Source: Nocardia brasiliensis ATCC 700358
Lineage (GTDB): Bacteria > Actinomycetota > Actinomycetes > Mycobacteriales > Mycobacteriaceae
Length of the DNA stretch: 64,000 bases
Reading direction: 5' to 3'
NCBI RefSeq assembly: GCF_000250675.2
Contig: NC_018681.1
Coordinates: forward strand, 7,812,001-7,876,000
Each line of letters starts with the position of its first letter. Position 1 is the first letter of the stretch. The translations under genes and the position numbers were made by a program. Of this stretch, positions 60,356-64,000 are shown piece by piece. The notes under the pieces were generated by a model that had not been told where the DNA came from, did no database searches, and worked only from the letters and a program-made list of their open reading frames with translations.

Positions 60356-60901
60356 CTACTTGGGCTCGACGAGCTGGATCTCCAGCTCGATGTTGACCTT
60401 GTCGCTGAGCATGCCGGGCAGCGCGCCGCCGACGCCGAAGTCGGTGCGCTTGATGGTGCCGGTGGCCGAGAATCCGGCGTGGTTGTCACCGGTGGCGCCG
60501 AACTCCTGCACCCCGCCCCATTCCACGTCCAGGGTGACGGGCTTGGTGACGCCGCCGAGCGTGGCCTCGCCCTCGACCTCGAAGGACTCCGCGATCTGGG
60601 CCGGCTCGGTGGCGCGGAAGGTCAGCGTCGGGCGGTTGGCCACGTCGAGGAAGTCCGCGGTGCGGATGTGCGCGTCCCGGTCGGGGTTGCCGGTGTCGAA
60701 CGAGTCGAGGTAGATCGTGGCGCCGAGCTCGGCGCGACCGGCCTCGTCGACCACGAATTCGGTCTCGAACTTGGTGAATCCGCCGCGCACCTTGGAGATG
60801 CCGAGGTGGCGGACGGTGAAGGCCACCGAGGAGTGCGCGGTGTCCAGGGTCCAGGCGCCCGCCTTCAGCTGGGCGGTGGTCGATTCGGAAGAAGTAGTCA
60901 T
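60356..60901 (-). CDS. YceI-family lipocalin-like protein
   Basis: A 181-residue protein with the YceI barrel: WTLDTAHSSVAFTVRHLGISKVRG at the start, GTIYLDSFDTGNPDRDAHI-type strand, FLDVANRPTLTFRAT and KRTDFGVGGALPGMLSDKVNIELEI. YceI proteins bind polyisoprenoid or amphiphilic lipids; this cytoplasmic type has no signal peptide. It is divergent from an XRE regulator across 93 bp that contain a palindrome, so it is probably controlled by it. Ends in an intrinsic terminator. Confidence 0.92.
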   Translation of the reverse strand: MTTSSESTTAQLKAGAWTLDTAHSSVAFTVRHLGISKVRGGFTKFETEFVVDEAGRAELGATIYLDSFDTGNPDRDAHIRTADFLDVANRPTLTFRATEPAQIAESFEVEGEATLGGVTKPVTLDVEWGGVQEFGATGDNHAGFSATGTIKRTDFGVGGALPGMLSDKVNIELEIQLVEPK

Positions 60902-60916
60902 GCCCTAGACCCTGGC

Positions 60917-60941
60917 CGGACCACGGTCCGTTAACCAGACC
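60917..60941. promoter_or_regulatory. Operator-like palindromes between yceI-like and XRE genes
   Basis: CGGACC-ac-GGTCCG (60917-60930) is followed by GGTC-cgttaacca-GACC (60925-60941), sharing the middle half-site. Three GGTCC/GGACC-type half-sites in 25 bp fit a regulator site in a 93-bp divergent promoter region. Confidence 0.5.
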
Positions 60942-60994
60942 GCCGTTATCCTGGACCTGACAGGGCGAGGGTAAGCCTCCCAGGAAACGGCACG

Positions 60995-61837
60995 ATGGAG
61001 CCCATGGCACGCAACGGATTCGCGGAGTTCCTCATCGCACGCCGGGCCGAACTACGGCCCGGCGACGTCGGCATGCCGGAGGGCAGGCGGCGCCGGACCC
61101 CAGGACTGCGCCGCGAAGAGGTGGCCGTCCGGGCCGGGGTGAGCGCGGACTACCTGGCCAGGCTCGAGCAGGGCCGCGACACCAATCCGTCCGTCGCGGT
61201 GGTCGACGCGCTGGCCGACGCACTGCTGCTGCGCGGCAACGAACGCCACCACTTCAGCATGCTCGCCCTGGCCTCCGGCAACGAATCCAACTGCCCGGGC
61301 AGCGAATCCGCCGAGGAGCAGGTCGCGGACACGATCGAGTCGATTCTGCGGGCGCTGCAGCCGACGCCGGCCTTCGTGATCGGCAGGCGGTTGAACGTGC
61401 TGGGCTCCAACGCCGCCTGGGCCGAGTTCGCCGCGCCGCTCGGCCTGCTGGACGGCGACAGCCAGCCGAACCTGGCCTGGTACACCTTCCGGCATCCGAC
61501 CGCGCGGACGGTACTGCGCAACTGGTCCGAGGCGGCCGATATCTTCACCGCCGCGCTCGCCCGCGCGAAACTCCGCTGGCCGGGCGATGATTCGCTGCTG
61601 AAGACGATCGACGCGCTGCGCCGCCAACCGGAGTTCGCGGCCCGCTGGAAGCCGCATCACGTGGGCGCGCGCATCTCCGGCATGCTGCAGCTGGACCACC
61701 CGGTGCACGGGCGGGTCGATGTGCCGTTCGAAACCTTGGAGGCCGACCGCGATCAGAGCGTCATCGTCTGGCTGGTCGACCAGGCCCAGACGCAGACCCA
61801 GGGCCTGCGTCTGGTTCGTCCGGCCGCGAACGAGTAG
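60995..61837 (+). CDS. XRE-family regulator with MmyB-like ligand-binding domain
   Basis: A 280-residue protein. The N-terminal HTH follows the family pattern GRRRRTPGLRREEVAVRAGVS ... YLARLEQGRDTNPS. The MmyB-like PAS-type domain has PAFVIGRRLNVLGSNAAWAEF, NLAWYTFRHPTARTVLRNW, PHHVGARISGMLQLDHPVHG and the final segment with VWLVD. MmyB-like domains bind fatty acids in the structurally studied example. Such regulators commonly control an adjacent divergent gene, here yceI. The start is ATG 60995 or 61004. Its stop is one base from that of the convergent ferritin-like gene. Confidence 0.9.
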   Translation: MEPMARNGFAEFLIARRAELRPGDVGMPEGRRRRTPGLRREEVAVRAGVSADYLARLEQGRDTNPSVAVVDALADALLLRGNERHHFSMLALASGNESNCPGSESAEEQVADTIESILRALQPTPAFVIGRRLNVLGSNAAWAEFAAPLGLLDGDSQPNLAWYTFRHPTARTVLRNWSEAADIFTAALARAKLRWPGDDSLLKTIDALRRQPEFAARWKPHHVGARISGMLQLDHPVHGRVDVPFETLEADRDQSVIVWLVDQAQTQTQGLRLVRPAANE

Positions 61838-61838
61838 G

Positions 61839-62528
61839 TCAGAGACCGAGCTTGGCCATGCGCTCGGCATGGCTGGTCTGCATGCGCTCGAACAGCGCGG
61901 CGATGCCGTTGAGGTCGCCGGTGGCGCTGAGCACCAGCTCGGTCAGCTCGTCGCGCTGGGCCATCACGTACTGCGCCTGGGTGATCGCCTCGCCCAGCAG
62001 GCGCCGGCCCCAGAGGGTGAGCCGGTCGCGCTCGGAGCGGCTGGTCTCGACCGCGCGACGCACCTCCTCCACCACGAACTCGGAGTGGCTGGTCTCTTCC
62101 AGCACGTCCCGGACGACGGCCGCGACCTCGGGCGTGAGCGCCCCGGCGATCTCGGTGTAGAAGTCGGCGGCGATGCCGTCGCCGACGTAGAACTTCACCA
62201 TCGACTCCAGCCAGGTCGATGGGTCGGTGGAGGCGTGGTAGGCGTCCAGCGCCCGGACGAACGGGGCCATCGCGTCGAAGATGTCGACGCCGCGCTCGGC
62301 CAGCGCCGACTCCAGCGCGTTGAAGTGGCCCATCTCGGCGGAGGCCATCTTGGCGACCGCGACCTTGCCGCGCAGCGTCGGCGACAGCTTGGCTTCCTCG
62401 GCCAGCCGATAGAACGCGGAGATCTCGCCGTAGGCGAGCACCGCGAACAGATCGATGACTCCGGGATGGTCGGCGGGGATGGAGTCTGCGGACGAAACAC
62501 CCGGCGCGGCAGGTGACTGTGCTCCCAT
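61839..62528 (-). CDS. Ferritin-like fold protein (Rv3210c-like)
   Basis: A 229-residue helical protein matching the ferritin-like group conserved here in mycobacteria: VIDLFAVLAYGEISAFYRLAEEA, KMASAEMGHFNALESAL (E-x-x-H type), YVGDGIAADFYTEIAGAL and EETSHSEFVVEEVRRAV. Spaced Glu and Glu-x-x-His pairs could bind a di-iron centre, as in the MiaE-related tRNA hydroxylase group, but activity is not shown. ATG 62528 is chosen; the N-terminal ~15 residues are Pro/Ala/Ser-rich. Confidence 0.85.
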   Translation of the reverse strand: MGAQSPAAPGVSSADSIPADHPGVIDLFAVLAYGEISAFYRLAEEAKLSPTLRGKVAVAKMASAEMGHFNALESALAERGVDIFDAMAPFVRALDAYHASTDPSTWLESMVKFYVGDGIAADFYTEIAGALTPEVAAVVRDVLEETSHSEFVVEEVRRAVETSRSERDRLTLWGRRLLGEAITQAQYVMAQRDELTELVLSATGDLNGIAALFERMQTSHAERMAKLGL

Positions 62529-62600
62529 GAACCCCAGACTAGTACTCCGCCGCGATCACGCCCGCCCGCGGCGCTGCCTGCGCCGGAATTCCGCGCGCGC

Positions 62601-63668
62601 TCAGGCCGATTCGACCAGGAACTTGTCCAAATAGGTCCAGGTGGTGCCGCGCGCCTCGGGGCCGGTGAGGATGCCCAGGTGGCTACCGGGCGAGGTCTCG
62701 TAGCGGACCGAGGCGGCGCCGGTGAGGTTGCGCGCACCCGCCTCGACCGCGGCCGCGGCGGTGATCACGTCGCTCGGCCCGCCGACCAGCAGCACCGGCG
62801 CGCTCACCTGCGCCAGCTCGATGCGCCGCGCGCCGAGCCGGACCACGCCGCGGCCGATATCGTTGTTCAGGATCAGCCGGCCCCACAGCTGGCCGTAGAA
62901 GCGGCCGGGGTAGCCGGGCATCTCGGCCATGAAGCGGTCGATGGTCTCCATCCGCGCCAGCGTCTCGGTGCGCGCGATATTGCTCGCGACGAACCACGGG
63001 CGGGTCAGCTCGCGATCCCACGCGGTGACCTTGTAGGCGATCCTGGTCAGCGAGGCGGGCACGCCACCGGCCGCGCGGACCAGCGTCGAGGTGCCGATCC
63101 CGCCGGTGAACCGGGCGACCGCGCGCAGCTGCGGAATACCGGTCATCTTGTCGTAGTCCAGCGGCGAGCCGACCGCGGTGATCGACCGGATCGGCAACTC
63201 GGCGTGCGCGGCGGCGGTGAGCAGCGCCAGCGTGCCGCCGAGCGACCAGCCGACCAGGTCGACCGGCACGCCGCCGCGATCGGCGGAGGTGCGCAGCACC
63301 GCCTCGGGCAGGATCTCGTCGATCCAGTCCTCGAAGCCCATCCGCCGGTCGGCGAAGGTGATCTCGCCGTAGTCGATGACGTAGGGCGCCCGGCCCGTCT
63401 CCAGCAGGAACCCGGCCAGGCTCTGGTCGGGGCGCAGGTCGAAGCAGGTGGCCGGCGCGGCCAGCGGCGGCACCAGCAGGACGGCCGAATCCGTTGCGGT
63501 CGAAGTGTTTTCGGGCGCACCGGGGCGGTGCTCGAACCGGCGCAGCTGGCGATGCGGCTCGTCCCACAGCACCGTCGACGGGGTGGGATCGGGCGCCTCG
63601 ACGCCCGAACCGAAGGTCAGCGCCCACGCGTTGCGCGCGGCGATGGTGACGGTGTCCGCGATATTCAC
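62601..63668 (-). CDS. Alpha/beta-hydrolase of the PHA-synthase-like group
   Basis: A 355-residue protein with AVLLVPPLAAPATCFDLRPDQSL near the oxyanion hole, DYGEITFADRRMGFEDWI, nucleophile VGWSLGGTLALL (Ser ~141), and APVLLVGGPSDVIT with SPGSHLGILTGPEARGTTW carrying the later Asp and His. The arrangement resembles PhaC-like hydrolases, but the nucleophile is Ser in GWSLGG instead of the Cys of true PHA synthases, so an esterase or acyltransferase is more likely. It occupies the spot where rhlE lies in M. tuberculosis. The ATG is 63668. Confidence 0.85.
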   Translation of the reverse strand: MNIADTVTIAARNAWALTFGSGVEAPDPTPSTVLWDEPHRQLRRFEHRPGAPENTSTATDSAVLLVPPLAAPATCFDLRPDQSLAGFLLETGRAPYVIDYGEITFADRRMGFEDWIDEILPEAVLRTSADRGGVPVDLVGWSLGGTLALLTAAAHAELPIRSITAVGSPLDYDKMTGIPQLRAVARFTGGIGTSTLVRAAGGVPASLTRIAYKVTAWDRELTRPWFVASNIARTETLARMETIDRFMAEMPGYPGRFYGQLWGRLILNNDIGRGVVRLGARRIELAQVSAPVLLVGGPSDVITAAAAVEAGARNLTGAASVRYETSPGSHLGILTGPEARGTTWTYLDKFLVESA

Positions 63669-63737
63669 ACCGAGAATGTCTCATATCTCGGTACCGGCGG
63701 TAACAGGCAAGTCCGGTTTGTGGCGAACACCCCTTCG

Positions 63738-64000
63738 TCAGCCCCGGCCCATGGCGACCGGGGTGACGGGCGGCAGCACGGTCTCCCGCACCCGTTTCAC
63801 CAGCGGTGCGAGCGAGGTCGTCAGCTCGGCGACGGCGCCGGCGGACAGCGCGGCCAGGCCGCCGTTCCACGCCGCCTTGTCGGTGCTCGCCTCCACCCGG
63901 GTGAGCAGTTCGCCGCCGCTGCCGGTGAGCGCGGGATTGCTCGGCTCCCCCCGCACCAGGCCCCTGGCCCGCAGATCGTCGCAGGTGTCGGCCCAGTCGC
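63738..64000 (-). CDS. C-terminal part of a SCO6745-like helix-turn-helix protein (5' end outside window)
   Basis: The frame is open from the window edge to the stop at 63738, giving ~87 residues. DWADTCDDLRARGLV followed by NPALTGSGGELLTRVEASTD and a conserved W resembles the C-terminal winged-helix end of the SCO6745 family, small actinobacterial proteins with MarR-like features. Function is unknown. The identification rests on the last third only. Confidence 0.55.
   Translation of the reverse strand, partial: DWADTCDDLRARGLVRGEPSNPALTGSGGELLTRVEASTDKAAWNGGLAALSAGAVAELTTSLAPLVKRVRETVLPPVTPVAMGRG

Noticed and set aside
1..64000. tRNA, rRNA or CRISPR features
   Set aside because: None recognised by eye; a covariance-model scan would be needed to exclude small RNAs.

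Overview
The window is high-GC actinobacterial DNA, most likely from a Nocardia or close relative. The flanks follow the gene order of the Mycobacterium tuberculosis Rv3196-Rv3210c region: AarF-type kinase, WhiB7, UvrD2, mycoredoxin, NudC, K+ channel, AdnB/AdnA, LipV-like hydrolase, alkyltransferase-like protein, then the TIGR02569 protein, MoeZ, DUF3152 protease-like protein, TetR, DUF3107 and a ferritin-like protein. In M. tuberculosis the two halves are adjacent. Here about 35 kb separates them (roughly 20.0-55.4 kb), and this block looks accessory.

Layout. 0-20 kb: conserved housekeeping and stress genes, including whiB7 with a long regulatory leader (promoter, 114-codon upstream ORF, terminator and alternative pairings) and the AdnAB helicase-nuclease, both of whose subunits carry repeat-built insertions. 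20-27.5 kb: a MobA-MoeA fusion for molybdenum cofactor, a methyltransferase, small proteins, and a methionine-salvage operon whose first gene is an MtnA-MtnB fusion followed by mtnD and mtnC. 27.9-34.7 kb: narGHJI, the membrane-bound nitrate reductase. 34.7-41 kb: DUF1905 and VOC proteins, an AadK-like adenylyltransferase, a HigBA-type toxin-antitoxin pair, a secreted cupin and a Tat-exported purple acid phosphatase. 39.8-46.1 kb: a leftward operon of a single-module NRPS (C-A-PCP-TE), an uncharacterised protein, an antigen-85-like esterase and a TfoX-type protein. 46.3-55.4 kb: cbiX, nnaR, nirD and nirB, an MFS exporter-like gene with a divergent GntR regulator, and narK.

The main functional theme of the middle block is nitrate use: NarK imports nitrate, NarGHI reduces it using Moco to which MobA-MoeA contributes, NirBD reduces nitrite using siroheme to which CbiX contributes, and NnaR (probably with GlnR) regulates the set.

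The most striking observation is that narG is broken in two ways. An exact 416-bp internal segment (28556-28971) lies in reverse orientation, and flipping it back restores one continuous NarG reading frame across both junctions. Further on, a seven-G run (30943-30949) carries one G too many and shifts the frame. The inverted block contains the aspartate expected to bind molybdenum, so the gene as written cannot encode nitrate reductase. This could be an intragenic invertible segment, a fixed lesion or an assembly error; the sequence alone cannot decide. The second notable system is the whiB7 leader, whose parts read as a complete ribosome-sensing attenuator.
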